From contig CAMNSS010000014.1 in assembly GCA_946555345.1 (NCBI GenBank), positions 1-64,000 of the forward strand: DNA of 64,000 nt, written 5' to 3'. The DNA comes from an uncultured Eubacterium sp. GTDB taxonomy: Bacteria; Bacillota; Clostridia; Peptostreptococcales; Anaerovoracaceae. A model generated the notes under the pieces. That model was not told the DNA's origin, did not search any database, and worked only from the letters and a program-made list of their open reading frames with translations. The translations under genes and the position numbers were made by a program. Shown in pieces: positions 35,191 through 43,926 of the stretch; the first letter of the stretch is position 1; each line of letters begins with the position of its first letter.

Positions 35191-35841
35191 ATGCATACGA
35201 CATTTTATAATTGCGTGCAGGAAGTTGGTGTTTACTTGAATAAAAAAGAAATTGCAAAAACGGTACTCGAAAATAAAGGCGGCATAGCAAAAACTGCTGA
35301 CTTTACAGCAGAAGGCATAAAGAATTATGATGTGGCTGCACTTTGTAAAGAAGGTTTTATCGAAAGAATAAGGCGAGGCGTTTATCAGTTTCCACAAAGC
35401 AATCAAGTTACAGAAGAACAATTGATACGAGAGCTTCTTCCGCAAGGGATTGTTTGTGTGGAATCTGCCTTGTTTCATTATGGGTATAGTGATTTTTCTC
35501 CCCGTGAATGGTCTGTTGCCGTGCCAAGAACAGCGTCCCGCGCAATAAAAAAAATAGAAGAATTTCCGATAAAAGCTTACTATATTCAAAAACAAATTTT
35601 CCAGATGGGAAAAACCACAGATGATTTTAACGGCGTAGCGCTTGCCGTATATGATCGAGAACGCACAATATGTGATTGTTTTAAGTACCGGACAAAACTT
35701 GATAGCGAAACTTTTAACAAAGCTGTCAACGCATACGCAACCGATAAAAATAAAAATCTTGCGAACCTTTCGAAGTACGCAAAAGAAATGAAACTTTATA
35801 CAAAAGTTATGAATATAATGGAGGTGTTACTCAATGGCTGA
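35191..35841 (+). CDS. AbiEi-family antitoxin
   Basis: Antitoxin and autorepressor of a type IV AbiE system, 216 residues. The N-terminal winged helix (about 15-65, GGIAKTADF...LCKEGFIERIRRGVYQ) and the AbiEi core (VCVESALFHYGYSDF...REWSVAVPRTASR) are recognisable, followed by RTICDCFKYR. The start may be TTG at 35236 (LNKKEIAK), where most family members begin, rather than the ATG at 35191. It overlaps the toxin gene by 8 bp. Encoded opposite to the hsd genes, in a lower-GC stretch than its surroundings, as expected for imported DNA. Confidence 0.88.
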   Translation: MHTTFYNCVQEVGVYLNKKEIAKTVLENKGGIAKTADFTAEGIKNYDVAALCKEGFIERIRRGVYQFPQSNQVTEEQLIRELLPQGIVCVESALFHYGYSDFSPREWSVAVPRTASRAIKKIEEFPIKAYYIQKQIFQMGKTTDDFNGVALAVYDRERTICDCFKYRTKLDSETFNKAVNAYATDKNKNLANLSKYAKEMKLYTKVMNIMEVLLNG

Positions 35842-36730
35842 TATCGCTGCATCTGTGCTTGCAAGATTGAAAAACAAGGCAAAAGAAAGTGGAAGAAGCT
35901 ATCAGCTTTGCCTGCAGCTTTTCTGTCAAGAGGAGTTTCTGCGCCGTTTGGAAAAATCTAAATACTCCGAAAACCTCGTGCTTAAAGGTGGATTATTCAT
36001 ATATTCTATTACCGATTTTGACAGCCGTGTAACGGTAGATGTTGATTTTCTTCTTCGTAAAGTACCAGGCGCTCCCGAACAGTTAAAATCTGTATTAGAA
36101 GAAATTATAGCTACCCTTACAGGAAATGATTTTATTACTTTTGAAATTAAGAATATTGCTCCTATCGCTGTTGCAAAAAAATATGCGGGTATTGGCGCAT
36201 CGATCGTTGCCCACATTAAAAATACAAGAACTCCATTCAGTATTGATTTCGGCGTTGGCGATGTCATTGTACCCAAACAGGAAAAACGAAAAATTCCGAC
36301 ACAGCTTGATGATTTTATCGCACCGACAGTAAACACCTATTCTCTTGAAACAACGATAGCCGAAAAGATTGACGCTATCCTTAGCCTTATGGAGTTCTCC
36401 AGCAGAATGAAAGACTATTATGATATATATTATCTTGCAAATAAGTTTGATTTCGATGGAGCAACGCTAACAGAAGCATTAAGAAAAACTTTTGAAAATC
36501 GCGGACATAGTTTGACGCTTGAACCGTTTTGGCAAATGACAGCTTTTGGTAATGACGAAGCAATGCGGAAGAAATGGAGAGCTTTTGTTCGTAAAATCGA
36601 CTCGAAAACGGATGATTACTGTACCGTTTTGAAAACAATAAAAGATTTCCTGGCAAAACCGTTTACAGCAGCGGCAGGAAACGAAAAATTTGCTGAAAAA
36701 TGGTCTGCCGCCAATGGGAAGTGGACATAA
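35834..36730 (+). CDS. AbiEii-family nucleotidyltransferase toxin
   Basis: Toxin of the AbiE pair, 298 residues. The nucleotidyltransferase start LVLKGGLFIYSITDF followed by RVTVDVDFLL matches the KGG...R.T.D.D catalytic pattern of AbiEii/MenT enzymes; further conserved stretches are FSIDFGVGD and ETTIAEKIDAIL. The ATG overlaps abiEi by 8 bp behind GGAGG. AbiE systems block phage growth by abortive infection. Intact by length and motifs. Confidence 0.9.
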   Translation: MADIAASVLARLKNKAKESGRSYQLCLQLFCQEEFLRRLEKSKYSENLVLKGGLFIYSITDFDSRVTVDVDFLLRKVPGAPEQLKSVLEEIIATLTGNDFITFEIKNIAPIAVAKKYAGIGASIVAHIKNTRTPFSIDFGVGDVIVPKQEKRKIPTQLDDFIAPTVNTYSLETTIAEKIDAILSLMEFSSRMKDYYDIYYLANKFDFDGATLTEALRKTFENRGHSLTLEPFWQMTAFGNDEAMRKKWRAFVRKIDSKTDDYCTVLKTIKDFLAKPFTAAAGNEKFAEKWSAANGKWT

Positions 36731-36782
36731 GGGAGAAAGGAGAAAGAAAAGACAAAATGCACAATATAAATTGTTAGAAGTA

Positions 36783-37082
36783 ATGGCTAACTCACTTGGA
36801 TACAAAAAGATTACATGGGAAACGATTCAAAATCCTTATGCTCCAGATGGAATGAAAAAGCAATGGCAGGAACAGGCAACATCACAGCAAGCATATAATC
36901 CCTTGTTAAATGCAATGGCTAATATTATACTTCAAGAGTGTGAAAATACGGAGGAGAAGAAATGGGTACGAATATATCAAAATTTTGATGTCAGAATACC
37001 GCTGTCCGTGTTTTTATCCGGGAAAGACTGCGCCACAAGGCCAAAGAGCTTCCCTTGGTTTTCCACCACATCATTCAAATAA
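36783..37082 (+). pseudogene. Unrecognised protein fragment downstream of abiEii
   Basis: A frame beginning VMANSLGYKKITWETIQNPY, with KQWQEQATSQQAYN and NAMANIILQE following, has a protein-like composition up to about 36965. Its last 40 codons run antisense through another gene fragment and look random. There is no convincing ribosome site. It resembles the C-terminal part of DUF6680-type small proteins from memory only. Probably a gene end fused at a recombination junction. Confidence 0.35.
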
Positions 37083-37102
37083 ACTTCCTCATACGCTCTC
37101 AT
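36977..37102 (-). pseudogene. Truncated small protein following the DUF3990 gene
   Basis: 41 codons starting MRAYEEVYLNDVVENQGKLF with AAGGAG 8 bp before the ATG, then a stop shortly after SFPDKNTDSG. The N-terminus looks like a small family often encoded beside DUF3990 genes; the body is missing. It lies 42 bp downstream of the DUF3990 gene on the same strand. Confidence 0.5.
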
Positions 37103-37144
37103 CGCCATCACTCCTTAAAAAGTGTACTGAAAACATTGGTTACT

Positions 37145-37489
37145 TTATTCATATCCGGACGTATCCACGCCGTATTTTTCTATAAATTGCTTTGCCAGCA
37201 TCCTGTATCTCTTGGAATCAGCCGCATCCCTGTGCTTCATCAATTCCGCCAGCCATGAAAGGACATTCATTTCCTGAAAATCCAATATGTTTAAATTTTC
37301 CGTATCCAGTTCGTACTTATGCACCCAGCCATTGGCGTCATTTGGCCTGCATACAGCCCATGCTTTGGCAAGTTCAATGTTTTCCGTCAAGTAAAAGCCT
37401 TTGCCATAATCATGTTTTTCTTCACCGTAGCCAAAGGTCGGTGCTACTGTTTTGGCTGAAGTCCCGTGATATAAAATGATTTTTCCCAT
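37145..37489 (-). CDS. DUF3990-family protein, C-terminally shortened
   Basis: 114 residues. The opening ILYHGTSAKTVAPTFG and DYGKGFYLTENIELAKAWA match DUF3990, a putative ADP-ribosyltransferase-like domain (HGT and GFYLT motifs). Family members usually run about 150-180 residues; this one ends at KYGVDTSGYE, where others continue, so the tail is probably lost at a junction near 37144. It lies 15 bp downstream of hsdS on the same strand, as an accessory of the restriction locus. Possible toxin or phage-defence role is inference. Confidence 0.65.
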   Translation of the reverse strand: MGKIILYHGTSAKTVAPTFGYGEEKHDYGKGFYLTENIELAKAWAVCRPNDANGWVHKYELDTENLNILDFQEMNVLSWLAELMKHRDAADSKRYRMLAKQFIEKYGVDTSGYE

Positions 37490-37503
37490 ATCCGATTTTC
37501 CTC

Positions 37504-38709
37504 CTATGCAAACATCTTGTCAAGGCACGCTTTTTTGAGGTTTTTCAGCTTTTCCAGCTTCCGCTGGTGGAGGGTGATAAGACAGTCTAGGTTGAGGAAA
37601 TATGCTCCAATTTTTGCCTGTTCCTCTATATTGAAGGGAACACAAAACTCTGTATCGGACATCAATTTCCAATCAGCTCTTGGCATTTTTGTTCCTGATG
37701 ATTGATTCGCCATATCGTCAAAATAGGGTGATTGAATAAGTCTATAAAGAAAATTTTTGTCTAAATTTATCGGCTTTAAAACCCACCAATCACCTACAGC
37801 AACCCCTTGAAAATCAGGGTTTAACCAATTATGCAAGTACGGTCTCAATTTCCCGTAAAGAACATCTTCGCTAGAAAATTTGATGCCTGTTTTTATTGTT
37901 TCTTTTTGGTATATATTTTTATTTAGCAATCCTTGCTCTGAAACAACATCTTCATATTCTACACTCGGAAGTTCCTTACTTGAAGTGTTTGTTATTGATA
38001 CCCTCTCAACAATCTCCCCCAGCTTCCGCCGTTCCCAAGCGCCATCAAAGCCCTTGAATCGTATTTCAGGCATATTTGCGCCATTTTTCGGAAACATCTT
38101 ATCGAGCATGGATTTCTTGACTTTCACCAGTTTATCATGCTTGCGCTGATGAAGGGTGATGAGGCGGTCGAGATTGGAAAAATATTCGCCAATAGCCGCT
38201 TGCTCATTCTTTTTCGGGATAGTGACAACAGTGTTCCCTACGAGTTCTTTATTAAGATTATTTACGGCACTCCCCGCAGCAAAGGATTTATATTGGTCAA
38301 GCATTTGAGGTATTCCTAATAGATGACAAAGAAAAGTCAAGTCAAACATCTTATTATCATCGCGGATAAGCAACCAACCATCGTGAATACAGCCATCTAT
38401 CCCCATAATATAAGGCTTTCCGAAACTCATTGAGTTAGATAGAATTAAATCTCCAGGGTACACTTGTCTTGTTTTTGACAAACCTTGAGGCTTAATTCTT
38501 TCTGCGGTTTTCGTTATATAATGTCCTTGCGACGGAGCATCTCCAATCTTAATCCAATTCAATCCATCGGATGCATCCGTAATATAATCATCTATTGGTC
38601 TCGGAGATCCCCCACGTTCAATTTGTACTATCTCCCCCAACCTCCGCCGTTCCCAAGCACCAGAAAAGCCCTTGAACCTGATCTGCGGTTTTTCCTTTCT
38701 TTCAGCCAT
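37504..38709 (-). CDS. hsdS: Type I restriction enzyme, specificity subunit
   Basis: DNA-recognition subunit, 401 residues, with two target-recognition domains in tandem. Each half starts with FKGF.GAWERR.LGEIV (about residues 11 and 217) and ends with NLD.LITLHQRK..KL...K...LDKMF, the coiled-coil spacer helices (about 170-205 and 368-400). ATG at 38709 is chosen (GGGAGG before it) over an in-frame codon 9 bp upstream; it overlaps hsdM by 8 bp. The two halves are repeated at DNA level too, a substrate for domain shuffling. Confidence 0.93.
   Translation of the reverse strand: MAERKEKPQIRFKGFSGAWERRRLGEIVQIERGGSPRPIDDYITDASDGLNWIKIGDAPSQGHYITKTAERIKPQGLSKTRQVYPGDLILSNSMSFGKPYIMGIDGCIHDGWLLIRDDNKMFDLTFLCHLLGIPQMLDQYKSFAAGSAVNNLNKELVGNTVVTIPKKNEQAAIGEYFSNLDRLITLHQRKHDKLVKVKKSMLDKMFPKNGANMPEIRFKGFDGAWERRKLGEIVERVSITNTSSKELPSVEYEDVVSEQGLLNKNIYQKETIKTGIKFSSEDVLYGKLRPYLHNWLNPDFQGVAVGDWWVLKPINLDKNFLYRLIQSPYFDDMANQSSGTKMPRADWKLMSDTEFCVPFNIEEQAKIGAYFLNLDCLITLHQRKLEKLKNLKKACLDKMFA
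38011..38688. repeat. Direct repeats within hsdS
   Basis: About 60 bp at 38011-38070 and 38629-38688 share ATCTCCCCCA, CTCCGCCGTTCCCAAGC and AAAGCCCTTGAA, encoding the conserved start of each target-recognition half. A second pair encodes the end of each half (about 37510-37610 and 38101-38190). Confidence 0.75.
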
Positions 38710-41266
38710 TGCCCGCACCTCCCAGCAGCTTCTTCAATTCCGCAAGCCCGAGCATATCAGATTCGCCGCCTGTAAGGTCGTCAATCATGCTGCAAAGCGC
38801 CGTCTCTGTTTCAGAAATCCGGGTTTCCACTTCCGCAAACGTCGTCTCATATTTATCGGAAATGCTATTAATTTTAGAAACCAAATCATTTACAATATTG
38901 TCGGAAAGCCCCATGAGCTTGTCCATGAAAGGCTTAATCCACTTTTCTCGAAGCAGTTCAAGAACCTGTCCATTTGAAAGGCTTTCAATCGTCTCTTTTG
39001 TTTTTCCTTCGAGAAGCCCGGCTTCTTTCTTCACTGCCGCTTTGAGCGTTTTTTCCGCTGTCATAAGTACGTTTACCGCTTTCAGCTTGTTTTTCGTTCC
39101 TTCTTCCACGCTGTCGGATTTGAGCGCTTTTTTCACTTCTGCCATCACAAAGCTGTCCTTTGCCTCATTGACAAAATCGGCTTCTTTCTCTTCCTCCGTC
39201 AAGGAATCCAGAAATTCATCACATTCGGAAATGATTTCCGCAATGCGGTTTTCCTTTTCTTTTAACACATTTTTCTCATCGAGAAGCAATGTCGCCTGAA
39301 CCAAATCAAATGGGATGATACGGCCAGCCCAGCCCTCCTGCACTTCTTGTTCCCTGCCATTTTTCTTTTTCACGACCATATTCGGATCAACCTTTTTCGT
39401 CGCTTCAAACCCTTCCGTCTGGATGATTTCCAAATCAACCGCGATCTTCTGCCATTCATCGTCGAGCAACTGGTATGCTTCATACCGGTCAATGAGAGGG
39501 ATTTGTTCCAAACGCCCAAAGATGTTTTCCGAAAGAACCGCTTCCATTTTAGAAATGTGCAGGGTTTCCATCTTGTCAATCAGTTCATCATAAAGATAAG
39601 CGCCAAAGCCGTTAAATGCATCCGCAAAGCCCTGTTCAAACGACTTGATATCGCTATGCTCCATAATATATTTTTTAACATCCGTAGCTGCTAATTTGCA
39701 ATACCCAGCGGAAGTATTTTCAAATAAATCCTTCCTTAACGCCGGAAATGCCGCCCAGTATTCCGCAAGCTCCTCAATTTCGGAAGCAGGCAAGCCGCCG
39801 AACATGGAAGCGAAAAGATCCTGTGCTTCTGCTTTTTCAGACGAGTCAACATATCTCGGTATATTCAAATTATAGTCGTTTCCCCTGATTTCATCCCTGC
39901 TGGCAACATGGGAGAATTTGCTGGCCGTCTCACGCTTGGCAACCACATCGACAATTCTCTTAATGTCCGAAGCACGAAGCTTGTTGTTCTTCCCCGCTTT
40001 CACAAACCCTTTTGAGGCATCGACGATAAGGACATCCGTGTTCGCCCTCCTTTGTTTCAGCACCATGATAATCGTCGGGATACCTGTGCCAAAGAAAATA
40101 TTTGCAGGCAGTCCGATAACCGCATCAATGTGGTTTTGTTCAATTAAGTTTCTGCGGATTTCCCCCTCTTCGCCGCCCCTGAATAAAACGCCGTGGGGAA
40201 GGACGATCGCCATAATGCCATCGCTTTTGAGATGGAACAGGTCATGAAGAAGAAAAGCATAGTCCGCTTTTCCTTTCGGCGCAAGGCCAAAGCGGGCATA
40301 ACGGGGATCGGTTTCCTTATCAACTGGATTCCATGCCTGCGAATAAGGCGGATTGGATACGACAGCATCCACATATAACGGATCGTAAGTCCCCACAGGG
40401 TCGTTTTCCTCAAAATACGGCCAATCATCCTCTAACGTATCCCCATTGCGGGTGACGATGTTATCCGGCAGGATATTTCGCATAACCAGGTTCATCCTAG
40501 TCAAGTTATATGTATTTTGCTTTAGCTCTTGCGCATAGTATTTGATGTTATCTTCATTCTCAATATATTTTGCAACGCTTTTCCCTATATTGATCAGAAG
40601 TGAACCCGATCCGCTTGTCGGGTCATATATTTTTATCGCATCCCTGTCCTTCAAATGACCTGCGACGATTTCCGACATAAGCAGTGAAACTTCATGGGGC
40701 GTATAGAACTCCCCCGCCTTTTTCCCTGCATTTGCGGCAAACATACTGATCAAGTATTCATAAATGAATCCTAAAACATCGTAATCCTGCTTCCCGTCCA
40801 TGGGAATATCCTTGATTAAATGGATGAGGTCGCTTATCGCTTTTGACTGGGACGCAGAACTGTCGCCGAGTTTAGAAAGCCCCGTCTGCAAGGTATCAAA
40901 AACGCCTTCAAAAACCTTCTTGTGGGTATTGTTAATCAACCTGCTGAATGCCGACAATGCATCGCGGACATCCTGCACGCTGAAATCACTCCCCTTTTCC
41001 AACCATGTCTGGAAGAGGTTTTCATAGGAAATATAATATCCTAAATTTTTCTGTATGCTTTCTACTGTCTCGGCATCTTCCTCCTTTAGCTCACAGAGAT
41101 ACTCATCCGTCCAATCGTTTTCTTTCAGGTATTTGACTTCTTTTTCTGAAAGGAATTTATAGAAGATAAACCCCAATATATAATCCTTATATTCGTTCGC
41201 TTCGATTTTGGAACGCATTTTGTTGGCAGATTCCCAAATTCTCGCAGCTAACTGTTGTTTATTCAT
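38702..41266 (-). CDS. hsdM: Type I restriction enzyme, methyltransferase subunit
   Basis: N6-adenine methyltransferase of 854 residues. N-terminal HsdM bundle about 1-160, then the Rossmann methylase with motif I DPTSGSGSLL (SAM binding) and motif IV NPPYSQ (catalytic). The part after about residue 520 is a long helical, partly coiled-coil extension carried by many HsdM proteins of 800 or more residues. It leads hsdM-hsdS and is preceded by the promoter at 41468-41496. The start follows GGAGG. Confidence 0.96.
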   Translation of the reverse strand: MNKQQLAARIWESANKMRSKIEANEYKDYILGFIFYKFLSEKEVKYLKENDWTDEYLCELKEEDAETVESIQKNLGYYISYENLFQTWLEKGSDFSVQDVRDALSAFSRLINNTHKKVFEGVFDTLQTGLSKLGDSSASQSKAISDLIHLIKDIPMDGKQDYDVLGFIYEYLISMFAANAGKKAGEFYTPHEVSLLMSEIVAGHLKDRDAIKIYDPTSGSGSLLINIGKSVAKYIENEDNIKYYAQELKQNTYNLTRMNLVMRNILPDNIVTRNGDTLEDDWPYFEENDPVGTYDPLYVDAVVSNPPYSQAWNPVDKETDPRYARFGLAPKGKADYAFLLHDLFHLKSDGIMAIVLPHGVLFRGGEEGEIRRNLIEQNHIDAVIGLPANIFFGTGIPTIIMVLKQRRANTDVLIVDASKGFVKAGKNNKLRASDIKRIVDVVAKRETASKFSHVASRDEIRGNDYNLNIPRYVDSSEKAEAQDLFASMFGGLPASEIEELAEYWAAFPALRKDLFENTSAGYCKLAATDVKKYIMEHSDIKSFEQGFADAFNGFGAYLYDELIDKMETLHISKMEAVLSENIFGRLEQIPLIDRYEAYQLLDDEWQKIAVDLEIIQTEGFEATKKVDPNMVVKKKNGREQEVQEGWAGRIIPFDLVQATLLLDEKNVLKEKENRIAEIISECDEFLDSLTEEEKEADFVNEAKDSFVMAEVKKALKSDSVEEGTKNKLKAVNVLMTAEKTLKAAVKKEAGLLEGKTKETIESLSNGQVLELLREKWIKPFMDKLMGLSDNIVNDLVSKINSISDKYETTFAEVETRISETETALCSMIDDLTGGESDMLGLAELKKLLGGAGNG

Positions 41267-41467
41267 GGCTTTCCTCCGCCTTTTGCCTGTAATTGTTTTC
41301 TCGTATCACCTTGAACCCGGCTTGAACGCTTTTGCCGCCTTCCATGGAGCTAGGATCTTCCTCCGCCCCGCCCGTAACCGCAATGCGCCTGTTTTCCCCG
41401 CCATGCTTCCAATCCTGCGCCTTCCGCCGGATTTCCGAAACAGGACGATAAAAAACACCTGAATTGA
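41267..41467. other. Leader region of hsdM
   Basis: About 200 bp between the hsdM start and its promoter. A frame of 72 codons ends inside hsdM (41259) and starts near 41477, but it has no ribosome site and no recognisable motif; I do not count it as a gene. Confidence 0.5.
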
Positions 41468-41496
41468 ATAATAGCACAATTCGCCAAAAAACTCAA
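41468..41496 (-). promoter_or_regulatory. Promoter of hsdMS
   Basis: Minus strand TTGAGT, 17-bp spacer, TATTAT. It lies about 200 bp upstream of hsdM and directly after the terminator at 41509-41537, as expected for the first promoter of the restriction locus. Confidence 0.6.
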
Positions 41497-41508
41497 TTTT
41501 ATAGATGC

Positions 41509-41537
41509 AAAAAGCGGGGAACTGTTCCCCGCTTTTT
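41509..41537. terminator. Bidirectional rho-independent terminator
   Basis: AAAAAGCGGGGAAC-T-GTTCCCCGCTTTTT, a perfect 14-bp stem with flanking A and T runs. It ends the two-component operon (minus strand) and insulates the hsd promoter. Confidence 0.9.
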
Positions 41538-41765
41538 CATGTTTCCCGCCTTTTGATGCAAAAATGCGGGCTTTCGCATCCTCCCATAAATTTTGCCGTT
41601 CCTGTCTTCACTTCTTCACCACTTCTTCACTTATTTCATTTGCCGCATCCGCCCCCAATGGTTGCCATATCATGCACAAACCAAAAATGCAACGCATTTT
41701 TTTCCGCTGCATTTCGTTTTGTCCCGCTTCCGCCTTTTCCGTTACATCCCCGCTTAATCTCCATC

Positions 41766-43112
41766 TTATCCCCGTTTCTTTTTCCTCGCTTGCACATACG
41801 GAATGCTGACGGTAAACGAAGTCCTGTTATTTCCCGAAGATACGCTGATCCCGAAAGAATTTCTGTCTGCCAGCGCCTTGGCGATGGACAGGCCCAGTCC
41901 GAAATTCCCAGCCTTGCAGCCGCCGCTGTTTCCAGATCCGCTTGCCGCCGCCCGGCTGGAATGCGCCTTATAAAACCGCTCAAAAATAAACGGAAGGTCA
42001 GCTTCGTCTATCATCGGTCCCGTATTGGAAATCGTCACTAGCAAGCTGTTCTGCCTGCCTGGCAAAACCCGCTCGCCCGCAAATGCAAATTTCCCCGCTT
42101 TTTTTACGCTTATCGTAATCGAGCCGCCTTCATCAACGTGCCTAATGGCATTATCCAATAGCACCTGGAGGATTCTTTTAAAATCATCAGGATTGCCCCT
42201 GCTCGCCAATTCAGCGGGGCAATCCGCCGAAATGCAAGCTTTCTTCTCAAATGCAAGGCTATCGAACGGCAAGGCGCATTCCATGATCGATTCATAGACA
42301 TTAAACGTTTCTTCCGCCGCCAACCGCTCCGCCTCGTTTGCGTCATGCTCCAGCCTGCACAGGCTCAAAAGCTGATTGAGCAGCCGGTTCATGCTATGCC
42401 CTTCCTCTTTTATGTAATCCATCCACCTGCTTTTCCCGCATTCACGTTCGAGAACCGACATATTCGCATTGATTACGGAAATCGGCGTTTTCAGTTCATG
42501 GCATACATCAGCGAGAAACCGGTTCTGCTGGACCAAGGCCTTTTCTATCGGCCGCATGACCCGTTTGGAGAGATAAGAAGCAACAGCCCCGAGCAAAACC
42601 GCCGCCGCAATCAATCCCAGAAAAGCCGCTGCAACAGATGTTCCAATCGCAGTATGCCACACTCTGGTATCCAGGAAAACGATATAACGCGCGCCTTCTT
42701 TCCGGACGACTGCGTAGAGCATATTGCCTAACCTTCCCTGGTCCCCCTTGCATAAAGAAGGGTCGGCGCCTCCCATGCTGCCCATCCTCCCCATCACATT
42801 CACATCACCGTCCAGTTTTATGATTCCCACATCGGAAGACATGATCGCATAAAGCAAATTCACCGCCTTGCGATTGCCTTCGGCGCGCCCTGCGCCCGCC
42901 GCATCCAAACCCTCCGCTTGCAAATGCAGATAGCTGTCAATGAGATCGGTATGCTTTTCAACACAACTGGCGCAATAAGCCAAGGCCTCTTTTTCATCGG
43001 AAAGATTGAATGATATGTAAAAGAAATTGTATGCAGCCAGCACAAAAAGCAGCACGAGAATCGGAAAAAGCCCCGCAATCCAGAAAATTTTCCGCTTTAT
43101 TTTGCTAATCAT
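41766..43112 (-). CDS. Sensor histidine kinase
   Basis: Membrane kinase of 448 residues. Two membrane helices (about 8-32 and 140-165) flank an extracytoplasmic sensor of roughly 105 residues. The HisKA box CHELKTPISVINANM carries the phosphorylated His; the ATPase has DNAIRH (N box), ISNTGPMI (G1) and FGLGLSIAKAL (G2). It overlaps the response regulator by 8 bp, so the pair is coupled. The signal is unknown. A Gly/Ser-rich stretch (RAAASGSGNSGGCKAGN) sits in the ATP lid. Confidence 0.95.
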   Translation of the reverse strand: MISKIKRKIFWIAGLFPILVLLFVLAAYNFFYISFNLSDEKEALAYCASCVEKHTDLIDSYLHLQAEGLDAAGAGRAEGNRKAVNLLYAIMSSDVGIIKLDGDVNVMGRMGSMGGADPSLCKGDQGRLGNMLYAVVRKEGARYIVFLDTRVWHTAIGTSVAAAFLGLIAAAVLLGAVASYLSKRVMRPIEKALVQQNRFLADVCHELKTPISVINANMSVLERECGKSRWMDYIKEEGHSMNRLLNQLLSLCRLEHDANEAERLAAEETFNVYESIMECALPFDSLAFEKKACISADCPAELASRGNPDDFKRILQVLLDNAIRHVDEGGSITISVKKAGKFAFAGERVLPGRQNSLLVTISNTGPMIDEADLPFIFERFYKAHSSRAAASGSGNSGGCKAGNFGLGLSIAKALADRNSFGISVSSGNNRTSFTVSIPYVQARKKKRG

Positions 43113-43803
43113 CAGGGCTTCCCTCTTCCAGCCGATAACCTACCCCCCGCACGGTCGATATATTCGCATGCGTTTTGACATATTTCATTTTCTTGCGCAG
43201 GTACGAAATATAGACATCGACATTATTGTATTCCGTTTCCGACTCATAGCCCCACACCCGCAGGGTGATCTGCTCCCTCGTAAGCACCTGCCCCCGGTTT
43301 GTCATCAGGTACTCCAGCATATGGTACTCTTTTTTCGCAAGCTGGACGGTCCTGCGATTGCTGCGGCATCCCATCTGAAACGTCAGGATGTTGAGCACCA
43401 GATCGCCGGCCTTGAGGAGATTCTCATTGCGTTCATCCTTAGCCCTCTGCCTTCTCGTAACCATCCTGATCCTGGCCAAAAGTTCCTGCATTTCAAACGG
43501 CTTGGTGATATAATCGTCCGCCCCGCTGTCCATGCCCTCGATTTTATCCTCCAGTTGTGAAAGCGCAGTAACGAGCATGATGGGGATCGTTACATGAAGC
43601 TTTCTTGCGATTGCCAGCACATCGAACCCGCCAATTTCCGGCAGAATTACATCCAAAATGACGAGATCGTAAAGCCCGCTCCTTATCATATCCAACCCGG
43701 TTTTGCCATCCCCTGTGCCATCCGCCAAGTATCCTGCCTGCCGCAGGCTTTCCATGACGGCATCCCTCAATCCGGCCTCATCTTCAATAACCAGTATTTT
43801 CAT
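43105..43803 (-). CDS. OmpR/PhoB-type response regulator
   Basis: 232 residues. Receiver with acidic pair IEDE, phospho-acceptor LVILDVILPE, and conserved VTAL (Thr/Ser switch) and TKPFEMQELLARI; C-terminal winged helix with LTREQITLRVWGYESETEYNNVDVYISYLRKKM. ATG at 43803 has GGAG 7 bp before it; the frame opens 51 bp earlier without support. Partner of the kinase downstream. Possibly controls the divergent lipid genes starting at 43927, by position only. Confidence 0.96.
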   Translation of the reverse strand: MKILVIEDEAGLRDAVMESLRQAGYLADGTGDGKTGLDMIRSGLYDLVILDVILPEIGGFDVLAIARKLHVTIPIMLVTALSQLEDKIEGMDSGADDYITKPFEMQELLARIRMVTRRQRAKDERNENLLKAGDLVLNILTFQMGCRSNRRTVQLAKKEYHMLEYLMTNRGQVLTREQITLRVWGYESETEYNNVDVYISYLRKKMKYVKTHANISTVRGVGYRLEEGSPDD

Positions 43804-43926
43804 TATAATTCTCCAACAATTACCTCTTCTTCTTTCAATTATAATGAAAAGCATTGAAAAAGTATTGAATTATTGAGAAATCGTTCCAATAATTATCCAA
43901 ACATCACCCCTTATAATGTCTTTACC

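Noticed and set aside
41259..41477. 72-codon frame overlapping the start of hsdM
   Set aside because: No ribosome site or family; it overlaps the hsdM start, and its own start coincides with the promoter region.
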